Source of the DNA: JAFDED01 sp964611635
GTDB taxonomy: Bacteria > Desulfobacterota > JAFDED01
Length of the DNA stretch: 18,488 nucleotides
Assembly: GCA_964611635.1 (NCBI GenBank)
Contig: CAZTAS010000123.1
Coordinates: 1-18,488, forward strand
Direction of reading: 5' to 3'
Within the stretch, counting starts at the first letter, position 1, and each line of letters opens with the position of its first letter. A program made the position numbers and the translations under genes. Shown here in pieces: positions 1 to 7,920 of the stretch. Below the pieces are notes generated by a model. It was not told the origin of the DNA, did no database searches, and saw nothing but the letters and a program-made list of their open reading frames with translations.

Positions 1-261
1 GATATCCTTTACCCTTTTTTGAAATATCTTCGATAAAAATCATTTTCCTATATTTAGGAAACCAGGCCAAATGATAATTAGCTTCATAAACAGCATGACT
101 TGTCCTTCTCAAGCTCATGCTATCATATTATTGGAAAAAAAGCCTTTTCTCAAGCCTTATAGAAACATCCCAATAAAACAATGACAAAAGGCCGCTTTCG
201 AGCTTTTCATCCGACATTCAACAATTAATTTTGTAACACACTGATATTATAAGATTTATTT

Positions 262-1245
262 TTTTGATTGTCACCATATCTTCTTATTTTATTTAATCTT
301 CCTCTGTCAGAATACGTGGCAGCGTTTTAATCCCCAGGGCTTTCAGAATTCTCTGTTGCCAAAAAGCAGATAAAGGCATGGGCCCTCACCCGGGGTTCCA
401 GGTGGTGGTAGAAGGGGCGAAGATCAAGCACGCTCTTCATGGTGCGAAAGGCTCGCTCTACATCGCATAGCCCCTTATACGCATGAATAATCCTAAGAGG
501 GGTGAGCTCCTCCTGCTTTGTTCTCAGAATGTAGAGCCCGTCCAGGGCCTCCTCTATCTCCATGCCCTCTTGCTTGCGATAATAATCGAGCTTCCTGCTC
601 CTCTCGTCCACTTTGTAGTCCAGAAGCCTGAGCCCATGCTTATGGCTTAATACCTCCTCCGCCTCTTTCACCACCGTCTTGATGGAGGGTCGCTTCCAGG
701 CGTTGGCCCTCTGTTTTAATGAGTTCAACTGCGACTCCAGTTCTCTCAGATTTCTCTCCCGGCGCTTTTTTTGCTCCTCGGCCACCAACGGGTTGTGACA
801 CACGATGTATCGTATCCATTGCTCATAGTCCAGATCGGCACACCGGGGCTTCATCTGAGCCCTTATCACTCGATCCAGTTCTAACAGCTTCCACAAAGCT
901 TCCGCCACATAGCGCACTCCGAACTCCAGCGTTCACAAGGCCGAGCAATCCTCAGCAAATACCATCGGCCTCTCACCTACGGCTTTTAGAAGCCCATTGA
1001 TGATCTTCTTGATATCCTTCTGAAGATGCTTGACATTTCCCAGATTGGCAATCACCCGCTGGACTGATTTGCCTTTTTGGCGCCGGTTCTCCACCACATG
1101 GACATACTTGTGGATCTCCCCGGTGGAAGATTTTGTCTCCACCACTATTACAAAGGCCATTGTCACCTCTATATTCAGTGGTAAACATGGCCATATCATC
1201 CAATATAAAAGTAATTGTCAAGAGATATTTTGGTGATGATAAAAG
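262..1245 (-). mobile_element. Remnant of an IS1634-family insertion sequence with candidate terminal repeats
   Basis: The transposase remnant (293-1160) is bracketed by two related AT-rich ends. The left end reads inward TTTTGATTGTCACCA then TATCTTCTT (about 262-285). The right end, read inward on the minus strand from about 1245 to 1219, is TTTTATCATCACCA then AAATATCTCTT. They share TTTT, AT, TCACCA and TATCT with small gaps, as expected for decayed terminal inverted repeats. The left end lies 8 bases past the transposase stop and the right end about 60 bases before its start, which fits an IS. No target-site duplication is apparent. The boundaries are therefore tentative, but the transposase homology is firm. 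Confidence 0.4.
293..1160 (-). pseudogene. Broken IS1634-family (IS4 superfamily) transposase
   Basis: The start ATG at 1160 follows a good ribosome site (GAGGTGACA). The N-terminus, MAFVIVVETKSS then VENRRQKGKSVQRVIANLG, is typical of IS1634 transposases. The frame is interrupted by an in-frame TGA at 933-935, then continues in the same frame as TLEFGVRYVAEALWKLLELD, again family-like. Around 815-842 the sequence jumps from this early region to the late RYIVCHNP region, so about 200 residues, including the first two catalytic aspartates, are missing. The C-terminal signature with the last catalytic acid is kept (YKGLCDVERAFRTMK). After FICFLA the frame ends at 327. The expected C-terminus (QRILKALGIKTLPRILTEED) lies in another frame and ends at 293, so a second deletion or frameshift exists. 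It cannot make an active transposase. Confidence 0.88.
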
Positions 1246-1354
1246 ATTATTGTCACCACAATTTTTAACTTATTCTATGTTCACTCATTGAAATCATTAC
1301 ATTTTTCAGAAAGTGGAGACCAAAAAATGCCTTTAACTATTGAACATGGGTTAA

Positions 1355-2041
1355 TTAAGGTAAGCAGTACCATTGGGCTATCTTATCTAACGCTTCCCTA
1401 TTGGAGCGAAATTGGTTTACAGGGTCATCCCAATCGGGGTAGCCAATAGCTATCGCCAGAACCATGAGTTTGGAGTCAGGTGTTTCTAGCACCTTTCTAA
1501 TTACGTCAGGATAACCGACCGGAGCTACCTCAAGGCAAGTTCCAAGTCCGTGGCTTGTCGCTAATAAGCTGATGTTCATGGCCAGCGAACCGCAACTAAA
1601 CAGGGACCACACATTTAACACATCATCCATATGGTAAAAGGATTTATCAATGCAGATTATAATAGCGTTGGGTGCATCGAAGAATTGTAACATCTGTATA
1701 TGCCACCATCGTCTTTTTTCTCTGTCCCCTTTAGCTATCCCCTTCAGCTCCAGGACCTTCCTGCCCAATATCCGTCGCCTGGTGCCATAAGGCTCTGGAA
1801 ATTCCATAATACGGGGAATATCAGGGCGAGGGATTTCATCCACTGCCGCAGCAAGAGCTTGTTTTAATTCCAGCAATTTCGTTCCACCAACGACAGCGAA
1901 TTCCCAGGGTTGGGTATTCGCCCAGGAAGGGGCACGAGTGGCTATCTCCAGAATCTCCTCCAAGGCCTTTCCAGGGACAGGTTCAGGCCTGAAGGCTCTG
2001 ATGCTCCTTCTTGAAAAAATAGCTTCAACTACTTCCATCAT
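1355..2041 (-). CDS. Nitroreductase-family FMN oxidoreductase
   Basis: A 228-residue protein of the usual nitroreductase length. The FMN phosphate-binding start is visible as RRSIRAF (residues 11-17), followed by the family's APSWANTQPWEF segment and, later, a glycine turn (SHGLGTCLEVAP) typical of the second flavin contact. Members are homodimers with FMN that reduce nitro groups, quinones or enones, or act as dehalogenases or ring desaturases; the substrate cannot be read here. The frame extends upstream to 2188, but the family begins at MMEVVEAIFS, so I place the start at 2041 (the next ATG, 2038, is equally possible). It is the last gene of the minus-strand operon, and its start overlaps the end of the flavoprotein gene by 17 bases, implying translational coupling and possibly a joint redox step. 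No convincing terminator follows; a weak 5-bp stem and a short T run lie downstream. Confidence 0.88.
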   Translation of the reverse strand: MMEVVEAIFSRRSIRAFRPEPVPGKALEEILEIATRAPSWANTQPWEFAVVGGTKLLELKQALAAAVDEIPRPDIPRIMEFPEPYGTRRRILGRKVLELKGIAKGDREKRRWWHIQMLQFFDAPNAIIICIDKSFYHMDDVLNVWSLFSCGSLAMNISLLATSHGLGTCLEVAPVGYPDVIRKVLETPDSKLMVLAIAIGYPDWDDPVNQFRSNREALDKIAQWYCLP

Positions 2042-3530
2042 ACCACCCGGTAGCCTTGGCGGCATTTTCACCTGCAATACGACCAAAGGCGATGCACTCA
2101 GCGAGATTACCTCCCGTCGCGGGGTAGAGCATGCCATACACAGAGCCGAACTCTCCGGCGGCGTAAAGGCCCGGGATAGGCTCACCACTCACATTTAATA
2201 CCTGCGCCTTGCAGTTGCGGCGGGGACCACCTTGCGTGTTAGCGCTCCCTGGCCATATTTTTACTCCAAAAAACGGAGGGTCACTTAAGGGGACCAGATG
2301 CTGCGGGGGCCGAAGAAACTCAGGGTCTTCCTTTTGTTCACAATACATATTGTAATTTTCACATGTCTTCTTCAGAACTCCAGGCTCCATTTTCAATTTA
2401 TAACCTAGCTGTTCAATATTATCTCCCTGAACAATCCACCCCTTTTCTATCTCCTCTCTATTATCCCGGCTCCACTTATAGAGACGATAGAGCATGGGCC
2501 CGTAAAACATCAAGGGCAAGGGACCTGCTTCGAATCGCTTGCGATCAAAGATCCAGTAACTGGGAATACGAGGGTATTCCAAGCTCTGGCTGTCATAGAG
2601 GGCAAGTTCATAATATACGGTATGGCGTTTAAACTCTTCGTTGGTATATCTTCTTCCATATTTGTCCACAATAATGTAGCCACATGTGCTGGCAGCTTCT
2701 GCATCATGAACCCATTTTGTAAAACTTCTGCTTCCCCTAAAGTCAGGACCAAGGGCGATGGGGAATTCAGGGAATTTCAGCACCCAGCTTGCAGAGCAGC
2801 AGTTCATGTGCCAAAGCGAAGCCCCCACCTCTTGAACCATCCTGATGCCATCCCCGGTATTAGCCGGGGAACCGGCAAAATAAGTGGGGTGCACCTTAAG
2901 GTAATTGAGCTTCATCTTTTCATCAAATTCAAACCCACCCGGAGCCATAATTACTGCTCTTGAGGCTTTTATATTACTGTGTTCACCTTTGCTCAGGACT
3001 CTCACTCCTATTACTTCCCCCCGAGCATCAGTGAGCAGTTTATCAGCTGCGGTATCATACATGACCTGGACATCCCTGATTGCAACCTGATGTTTGAGAA
3101 ATTTCATTAATCCATGTCCTCGACCTGCAAAATTATAAACCTCTATGCTCTCAGAGCCGGGGACATTATGTTCCCCTCCCTTTTGTCTTAGCTTTACTTT
3201 ACCTCCCAATCTCTCCACCCATTGTTTATTCTGAAAAACATACTCTGCCCATACATTAATAATCTCTTTATCTGTCCAGTGTAATCCTTCCTCCACCCTG
3301 GATAAATGCTCCATATATTTAATAGCCGCAGGAACATCATTGATGCAGATGAAAGCACCGCCTGACATACTGCTGGTGGAAATGTGATTATTTGCGGTTT
3401 GTTTTTCTAAAATGAGCACGGCTGCTCCTTCATCGTAGGCGGTAGCCGCCGCTACCGCTCCCGCCGATCCAAATCCCACCACTACTACATCCGCAGTATG
3501 ATGCCACGAAGCCCCATCTCCTATTAACAT
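2025..3530 (-). CDS. FAD-dependent oxidoreductase, fumarate reductase / 3-ketosteroid dehydrogenase-like
   Basis: A 501-residue soluble flavoprotein of the FAD_binding_2 type. The N-terminal Rossmann motif GFGSAG is at residues 19-24, with the ribose-binding Glu at residue 42 (LILEK). Mid-protein family motifs are APGGFEFDE, SPANTGDGI and DKYGRRYTNEEF. The C-terminal FAD segment is GLYAAGEFGSVYG followed by YPATGGNLAECIAFGRIAG. The YP-x-x-GG ending resembles ketosteroid dehydrogenases and related enoyl reductases more than classic fumarate reductases, which carry an Arg-containing GGxxGxNR segment there. No haem or FMN-attachment domain is present. It probably inserts or reduces a C=C bond next to a carbonyl, but direction and substrate are unknown. 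I prefer the ATG at 3530; a TTG at 3566 is possible but has no close ribosome site. The gene follows the racemase-like gene by 87 bases and overlaps the nitroreductase gene. Confidence 0.88.
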   Translation of the reverse strand: MLIGDGASWHHTADVVVVGFGSAGAVAAATAYDEGAAVLILEKQTANNHISTSSMSGGAFICINDVPAAIKYMEHLSRVEEGLHWTDKEIINVWAEYVFQNKQWVERLGGKVKLRQKGGEHNVPGSESIEVYNFAGRGHGLMKFLKHQVAIRDVQVMYDTAADKLLTDARGEVIGVRVLSKGEHSNIKASRAVIMAPGGFEFDEKMKLNYLKVHPTYFAGSPANTGDGIRMVQEVGASLWHMNCCSASWVLKFPEFPIALGPDFRGSRSFTKWVHDAEAASTCGYIIVDKYGRRYTNEEFKRHTVYYELALYDSQSLEYPRIPSYWIFDRKRFEAGPLPLMFYGPMLYRLYKWSRDNREEIEKGWIVQGDNIEQLGYKLKMEPGVLKKTCENYNMYCEQKEDPEFLRPPQHLVPLSDPPFFGVKIWPGSANTQGGPRRNCKAQVLNVSGEPIPGLYAAGEFGSVYGMLYPATGGNLAECIAFGRIAGENAAKATGWYDGSS

Positions 3531-3617
3531 AATTGTGTTCTTTTCACCCTTATGGAAGCTGTTCAAACCTGGTATCGTTATTATCTTTGCAAAATCCTCC
3601 CGACAAGCAAAACTTTA

Positions 3618-4805
3618 CTACTTCTTGGTGAAGATCTCTGGTGCCCGCTCTACTACGCCTTTTTGCTGCAGCACTTCGATTGCTTCTTTTGAATACCCTG
3701 AGCTCTCCAGAATCTCCACCGTATGCTCCCCATACAGCGGAGGGGGTGATTTGAACTCACCCGGGGTTTCAGAAAATTTCATCGGGATGCCCAGATACTT
3801 AACAGCACCTAAAAGAGGGTGGGGCATGTCCGCCACCATATTTCGATGTATGACTTGGGGGTCTTGAAAGACTTCTTCCAATGTATTAACCGGGCCACCG
3901 GGAATATCGGAACAACGCAGCCTCCTCACCCACTCATCGCTATTCCTGGCAGCAAACGTTTTTCGAAAATGTTCAAAGATCTCCGCCCGTTTCGTTCCTT
4001 TGTCGAATTGGTATTGAACAAAATCCTCCCTGCCCAGCATAACACAAAGCCTTTTCCAAAAGTGCGGCTCTACCGCAGCTACTGTTATATACCTATTGTC
4101 TTTAGCTTTATATACGTTATAAAAAGGATAGATTAAATAAGTGAAGTCATCTTCTCCTGGAGCTGGAGTTGTATCAAGGAAATGCCTCATAGCCCTTACA
4201 TTTAGACAGCTAATCACAGCATCCAGTATTGATAAATCAACATATTGCCCCTTGCCTGATTTTTGCGCCTCTAACAGGGCAGACAAAATTCCTATGGTTG
4301 CCATACATGCAGCGATCGTATCGCTCAGGAGAATACCCGGCAGCACGGGTGGAAACTCCTTCACATCCAATAATCCAGCCAGCCCGAGGCAAGTGATGTC
4401 ATGGCCAGGAAGGTTTGCATAAGGGCCATCTTGTCCAAAATTGGATATTGAAGCATAGACAATCTTTGGGTTGATTCGTCTTGCTGCAGGGTAATCAATA
4501 CCCAGACGCTTTGCCACCCCTGGCCTGGAGCTTTCAACAATCACTGCCGCCTTTTTTACGAGCTTATAAAAGATTTCTTTGCCATCTTCTGAATGTAAAT
4601 CAACTGTAATACTTTTTTTGTTTCGGTTGAGAGCGATGTAGCGAGCACCAGTATCCTTTCCGATGGGTCGTATCTTGGCAGAGGGCACTCGTGGAGGCTC
4701 CACAGTTATGACCTCTGCTCCCGTGTAAGCCAGCATAAGAGTGCAAAATCTTCCGGGGAGGTAACGTGATAAGTCAAGGACGGTGATGCCTTGGCAAGGT
4801 CCCAT
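3618..4805 (-). CDS. CaiB/BaiF family protein, alpha-methylacyl-CoA racemase-like
   Basis: A 395-residue family III CoA-transferase-fold protein with the full fold (DLSRYLPGRFCTLMLAYTGAE at the N-terminus, ESSRPGVAKRLGIDY, SNFGQDGPYA, KSGKGQYVDLS). Unlike the two other CaiB-like proteins in this operon it carries the residues known for bacterial alpha-methylacyl-CoA racemase: His135 in GHDITCL, Asp162 in LLSDTIAA, Glu246 in VEPHFW, plus the CoA-binding Arg94. Spacing between these (27 and 84 residues) is close to the Mycobacterium enzyme (30 and 85). This suggests epimerisation at C2 of a 2-methylacyl-CoA rather than CoA transfer, though assignment from motifs is not proof. The start ATG overlaps the permease stop by one base (TAATG), so translation is coupled to the transporter. 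No strong ribosome site of its own is seen. Confidence 0.86.
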   Translation of the reverse strand: MGPCQGITVLDLSRYLPGRFCTLMLAYTGAEVITVEPPRVPSAKIRPIGKDTGARYIALNRNKKSITVDLHSEDGKEIFYKLVKKAAVIVESSRPGVAKRLGIDYPAARRINPKIVYASISNFGQDGPYANLPGHDITCLGLAGLLDVKEFPPVLPGILLSDTIAACMATIGILSALLEAQKSGKGQYVDLSILDAVISCLNVRAMRHFLDTTPAPGEDDFTYLIYPFYNVYKAKDNRYITVAAVEPHFWKRLCVMLGREDFVQYQFDKGTKRAEIFEHFRKTFAARNSDEWVRRLRCSDIPGGPVNTLEEVFQDPQVIHRNMVADMPHPLLGAVKYLGIPMKFSETPGEFKSPPPLYGEHTVEILESSGYSKEAIEVLQQKGVVERAPEIFTKK

Positions 4806-6721
4806 TATACCGGTCTTTCGGCGGCAGGCAGCGGTTTCAGAAATCGTATTAACAGTGGCAATGTTATTAAGGCAAAGCCTGTAATTTTAAACAAAAGCTC
4901 CGGGAAAAAGAGAAGCGCGCCCCCTGTAACGAACATTACCCTGTTCGGTATGTTCATCTTTCCGCGCATCCACCCGGCAAGCCCCGAAGCTATGCACACT
5001 GCCGCCACCATTGCGGAACAAGCAGCTATCACAATTTCTGCGGTAGTTCCATGTAATACCAAGGCTGGACTGAGGACCAGGGCGAAGGGAAGTATATAAG
5101 CTATAATTCCCAGCCTTGTTGCACTCAGGCCACAGCGCATAGGATTGCATTGAGCAATGCCGGCAGCAGTATAAAAAGCCAGGCCCACAGGTGGCGTAAT
5201 AGGAGCGACGACTCCATACCAGAAGCAAAAGAAATGGGCAGCGAGTGGATAAGCCCCGAGCTTAATCAGCGTTGGTATTGCAAAAATATAGACCAATACG
5301 TAGACCACGGTGGTCGTTACCGCCATCCCCAGCAATAGACACACCGGGGCGGTAATTATGAGCGCTATCAACAAATTTCCTCCAGACAACTCCGTTATGA
5401 GACGTATTATGTAATTCTGAATGCCCGTAACATAGAACCCACCGATAACAATCCCCGCGGCGGCGCAGATAATACCCACCAGGATACTGCTGGTAGCTCC
5501 TCTGTCCAGGGATATGATAACCTTTGCAGGCGTAAGGCGTGTTTCCTTACGCAACATTGCGAGCAGAAAAACCGCCACTAAGGCCGCTACAGCCGCAAGG
5601 CGCAAAGGTAGACCCGAAGCAAGGACTAACGTCAGAACCAGAATAGGCGTTATTACAATATAGCTGGGCTTCAGTGCATCGATAAGTTTTGGCCTTTCTG
5701 CTGATGGCAATCCTTTCAGGCCCGCTTTGACCGCCTCGAAATGAACTGAACCAAACAACCCAACATAGTATACGAGGGCGGGTAAAATGGCCGCCAGCAC
5801 AACGCTCCAGTAACTAATTCCCAAGAATTCGGCGATAAGGAAAGCAGCAGCACCCATGATAGGAGGCACTATTTGTCCCCCTGTTGAGGCACACGCCTCA
5901 ACAGCACCAGCAAGTGGGGGACTATATCCCATTTTCTTCATCAGGGGTATGGTAAATGAGCCGGTACCTGCCACATTGCCGACGGCACTACCGGATAATG
6001 TGCCCAGGAGACCACTGGCTATGACCGCTGCCTTGGCCGGCCCACCTGACCAATTACCTGCAACAGCCATAGCTAAATTTATGAAAACAGTTGCTGCCCC
6101 GGTTTCTATCATAAATGCTACAAAAACCATGAACAGAATCAGATAATCGGTCACTACTCCCAATGGTATGCCGAAAAGTCCCCAATCTTCCATGGCTATT
6201 ACTTGAATCATAAAGCTCCAGGGTATTGAGGGGCCATGAAGGAACCAGGGTAGATATTCCCCAAATAGCCCTATGGTTATCACCAAAACAGAAATAGATA
6301 TCAATATCCAACCGATAGTGCGGCGAGACGCCTCCAGCACCAGAAACATTAATACAGTGCCCCACACGATATCAACCGTGTTTGGGGATTCTACCCTGTA
6401 CCGGAAATCTTCAAAATCATAAAGGGGATATAACAGGCAAAAAACTGACAGGAGGATCAGAAAAAAATCTATTATGGATAGCCGCCTTAATTTAGAGTTC
6501 CACGAGCTCCTCCCCAAGGGGTTGTGGAAAAAACATGATATTAATAGCAAAGTAAGACAAAAGAGGCGCTGAAGAATTGGTTCTACCGGTCCGAATACGC
6601 CGGTATATAAGTGGTACAAGACAAGGATCAGTGCTATACTAAGACCGACTACAGCCAAAGGGAGTGGTATAAATAACCTTTTTTTTTCTAAAATAACCGC
6701 TGCTACGGAAGATTGTTCCAA
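4805..6721 (-). CDS. TRAP transporter permease, fused small and large membrane subunits (TAXI type)
   Basis: A 638-residue integral membrane protein in which the four-helix DctQ-like part (hydrophobic segments within residues 18-160) is fused to the DctM-like ion-driven carrier. The DctM core contains the conserved re-entrant region SGSAVGNVAGTGSFTIPLMK (about 243-262) and STGGQIVPPIMGAAAFLIAE (about 279-298), and a second repeat in the C-terminal half (ITPPVGLAFYTAAGIA). Such permeases use an Na+ or H+ gradient to import a carboxylate delivered by a periplasmic TAXI receptor, here encoded just upstream. The start is TTG at 6721 with GGAG seven bases before it; no ATG is available in frame nearby. 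The stop overlaps the next gene's ATG. The inefficient start codon and the upstream stem-loop probably keep permease synthesis below that of the receptor. Confidence 0.93.
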   Translation of the reverse strand: MEQSSVAAVILEKKRLFIPLPLAVVGLSIALILVLYHLYTGVFGPVEPILQRLFCLTLLLISCFFHNPLGRSSWNSKLRRLSIIDFFLILLSVFCLLYPLYDFEDFRYRVESPNTVDIVWGTVLMFLVLEASRRTIGWILISISVLVITIGLFGEYLPWFLHGPSIPWSFMIQVIAMEDWGLFGIPLGVVTDYLILFMVFVAFMIETGAATVFINLAMAVAGNWSGGPAKAAVIASGLLGTLSGSAVGNVAGTGSFTIPLMKKMGYSPPLAGAVEACASTGGQIVPPIMGAAAFLIAEFLGISYWSVVLAAILPALVYYVGLFGSVHFEAVKAGLKGLPSAERPKLIDALKPSYIVITPILVLTLVLASGLPLRLAAVAALVAVFLLAMLRKETRLTPAKVIISLDRGATSSILVGIICAAAGIVIGGFYVTGIQNYIIRLITELSGGNLLIALIITAPVCLLLGMAVTTTVVYVLVYIFAIPTLIKLGAYPLAAHFFCFWYGVVAPITPPVGLAFYTAAGIAQCNPMRCGLSATRLGIIAYILPFALVLSPALVLHGTTAEIVIAACSAMVAAVCIASGLAGWMRGKMNIPNRVMFVTGGALLFFPELLFKITGFALITLPLLIRFLKPLPAAERPV

Positions 6722-6752
6722 TCCACATCTCCAAGAAGCACGAGAACTTTAA

Positions 6753-6788
6753 ACATAATGGCCAGGCTTGTATGCCTGACCATTATGT
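6753..6788 (-). promoter_or_regulatory. Intercistronic stem-loop between receptor and permease genes
   Basis: The arms ACATAATGGCCAGGC (6753-6767) and GCCTGACCATTATGT (6774-6788) form a 15-bp stem with a 6-base loop. In the minus-strand transcript the single imperfect pair is a U-G wobble, so the stem is fully paired; on the plus strand it is a mismatch, which favours function in the minus-strand RNA. Only a weak U-run (UUUAAAG) follows, so it looks like an mRNA-stabilising hairpin or attenuator protecting the receptor message rather than a full terminator. Confidence 0.75.
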
Positions 6789-6807
6789 ATGTCAACCACC
6801 AAGCGCC

Positions 6808-7830
6808 TCACTTCATCGTTCCTCTGTCGCGAAAGTACTCAACAGCACCGGGGTGCCACGGGATCGGCTCGCTCAATAGTGATTCGGCGAGGACGTCCAG
6901 ATCCTTGAATGTTGCCGCTATCTCGCGATAGCTGGCCCCGTCGTCTTTGAACAGGGCATATAAAATATTATAGACCACATCTTTCGGCATCTTCTTGTGT
7001 ACGGCCAGGAGATTCCGCGTGCCAAAGGCCTTGACAGACTCCGGTTGGCCACTATAAACATTGGCTGGTACAATTCTTATCGGGTTGTCAGGAAAAGCCT
7101 TCTGAGAAGCGGCCAGGCCTTCATCACCCCACGGAATCAACTTTATCCCTTTCCTCGGGGCCATATCAACAGTTATGGCAGAACTATAAGGTTGAGGGGT
7201 ACCAAAGATCACGCAATCAACAGTCCCTTGGGCCAGCATGTCAAACTGGTTCGACCACTTACCGTAGCTCCAAAGCCCACCATTTGCTTTAATGCTTTTT
7301 GGCGATATGCCATAAGCACCAAGGGCGGCCGTGGCCAGCACGTGCGTTATAGAAGTCGCCATACCCACACCGCATCTTTTATTCCACAAATCCTTTGATG
7401 TTTTTATGTCTTCCCTATGCTTAAGCGTCGCGATTGTTATACATGTAGGTGTGGGAACGCACGTAATGAGCCTCGCGTCCCTGAGAGGCTTATCCTTGAA
7501 TTCAGGTGGGAGTCCGTTCCACGCTCTCTTGCAGATTCCTACTTCAGATTTACCTATGTCCACAGTGCCTTTAGATGCCTTAACTATACCATCTTTGTTT
7601 CCGCCGGGAATGTGTCGTATTGCGATGTCGGGGTAGAGAGCGTTAATCCGTTTTACCACCCATAAAACTATTAAGGTGCTCGTAGATCCGGCACCCACCC
7701 CTCCGGAAGCAATCATGGTTCCGGGCATTTGAACATCCCTGGGCTTAGGTGTCTTGCCAAATGCCGGTAATGAAAACACCATAAGCAGCATACATACAAC
7801 AATAATTCCTACCTTTGCGAATCTCATCAT
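6808..7830 (-). CDS. TAXI-family TRAP transporter solute-binding receptor
   Basis: A 340-residue secreted binding protein. A Sec signal peptide is clear: MMRFAK, then a hydrophobic core VGIIVVCMLLMVFSLP, with probable cleavage after AFG (about residue 25). The mature protein opens with IASGGVGAGSTSTLIVLWVV, the TAXI hallmark in which a GG...GS...Y/V segment contacts the ligand, and has the usual second-lobe region (LWNKRCGVGMATSITHVLATAALGAYGI, LAQGTVDCVIFGTPQPYSSA). These receptors capture carboxylates such as glutamate, 2-oxoacids or aromatic acids in the periplasm; the ligand here is not readable from sequence. The start is supported by a strong AAGGAGG ribosome site, the best in the operon. 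It lies 90 bases after a CoA-transferase gene and 86 bases before the permease, separated from the latter by a stem-loop. Confidence 0.92.
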   Translation of the reverse strand: MMRFAKVGIIVVCMLLMVFSLPAFGKTPKPRDVQMPGTMIASGGVGAGSTSTLIVLWVVKRINALYPDIAIRHIPGGNKDGIVKASKGTVDIGKSEVGICKRAWNGLPPEFKDKPLRDARLITCVPTPTCITIATLKHREDIKTSKDLWNKRCGVGMATSITHVLATAALGAYGISPKSIKANGGLWSYGKWSNQFDMLAQGTVDCVIFGTPQPYSSAITVDMAPRKGIKLIPWGDEGLAASQKAFPDNPIRIVPANVYSGQPESVKAFGTRNLLAVHKKMPKDVVYNILYALFKDDGASYREIAATFKDLDVLAESLLSEPIPWHPGAVEYFRDRGTMK

Positions 7831-7920
7831 TTTTTCCTCCTTTTCTCTGTGGTTATAGTTAATTTCTACCCGGCGTTCAGTGTTACCGCATCAGTCCCCT
7901 TCCTCGGGCCATTATTGGGC

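Noticed and set aside
44..61. Palindrome TTTCCTA-tatt-TAGGAAA, possible operator or terminator
   Set aside because: The stem is AT-rich and only 7 bp, has no T-run, and no adjacent gene is visible in the window to give it a role.
933..935. In-frame TGA inside a transposase, possible selenocysteine or recoded codon
   Set aside because: The same gene also has a large deletion and a C-terminal frameshift, and no Sec insertion element is seen after the TGA, so an ordinary nonsense mutation is the simplest reading.
2042..2188. N-terminal extension of the nitroreductase from an upstream start at 2188
   Set aside because: The extra 49 residues lie inside the flavoprotein's coding sequence and do not resemble the family, which begins at the MMEVVEAIFS segment.
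3531..3566. TTG start at 3566 for the flavoprotein
   Set aside because: The nearest strong ribosome-site sequence lies almost 30 bases upstream, and the 12 extra residues add nothing family-like; the ATG at 3530 is preferred, though not certain.
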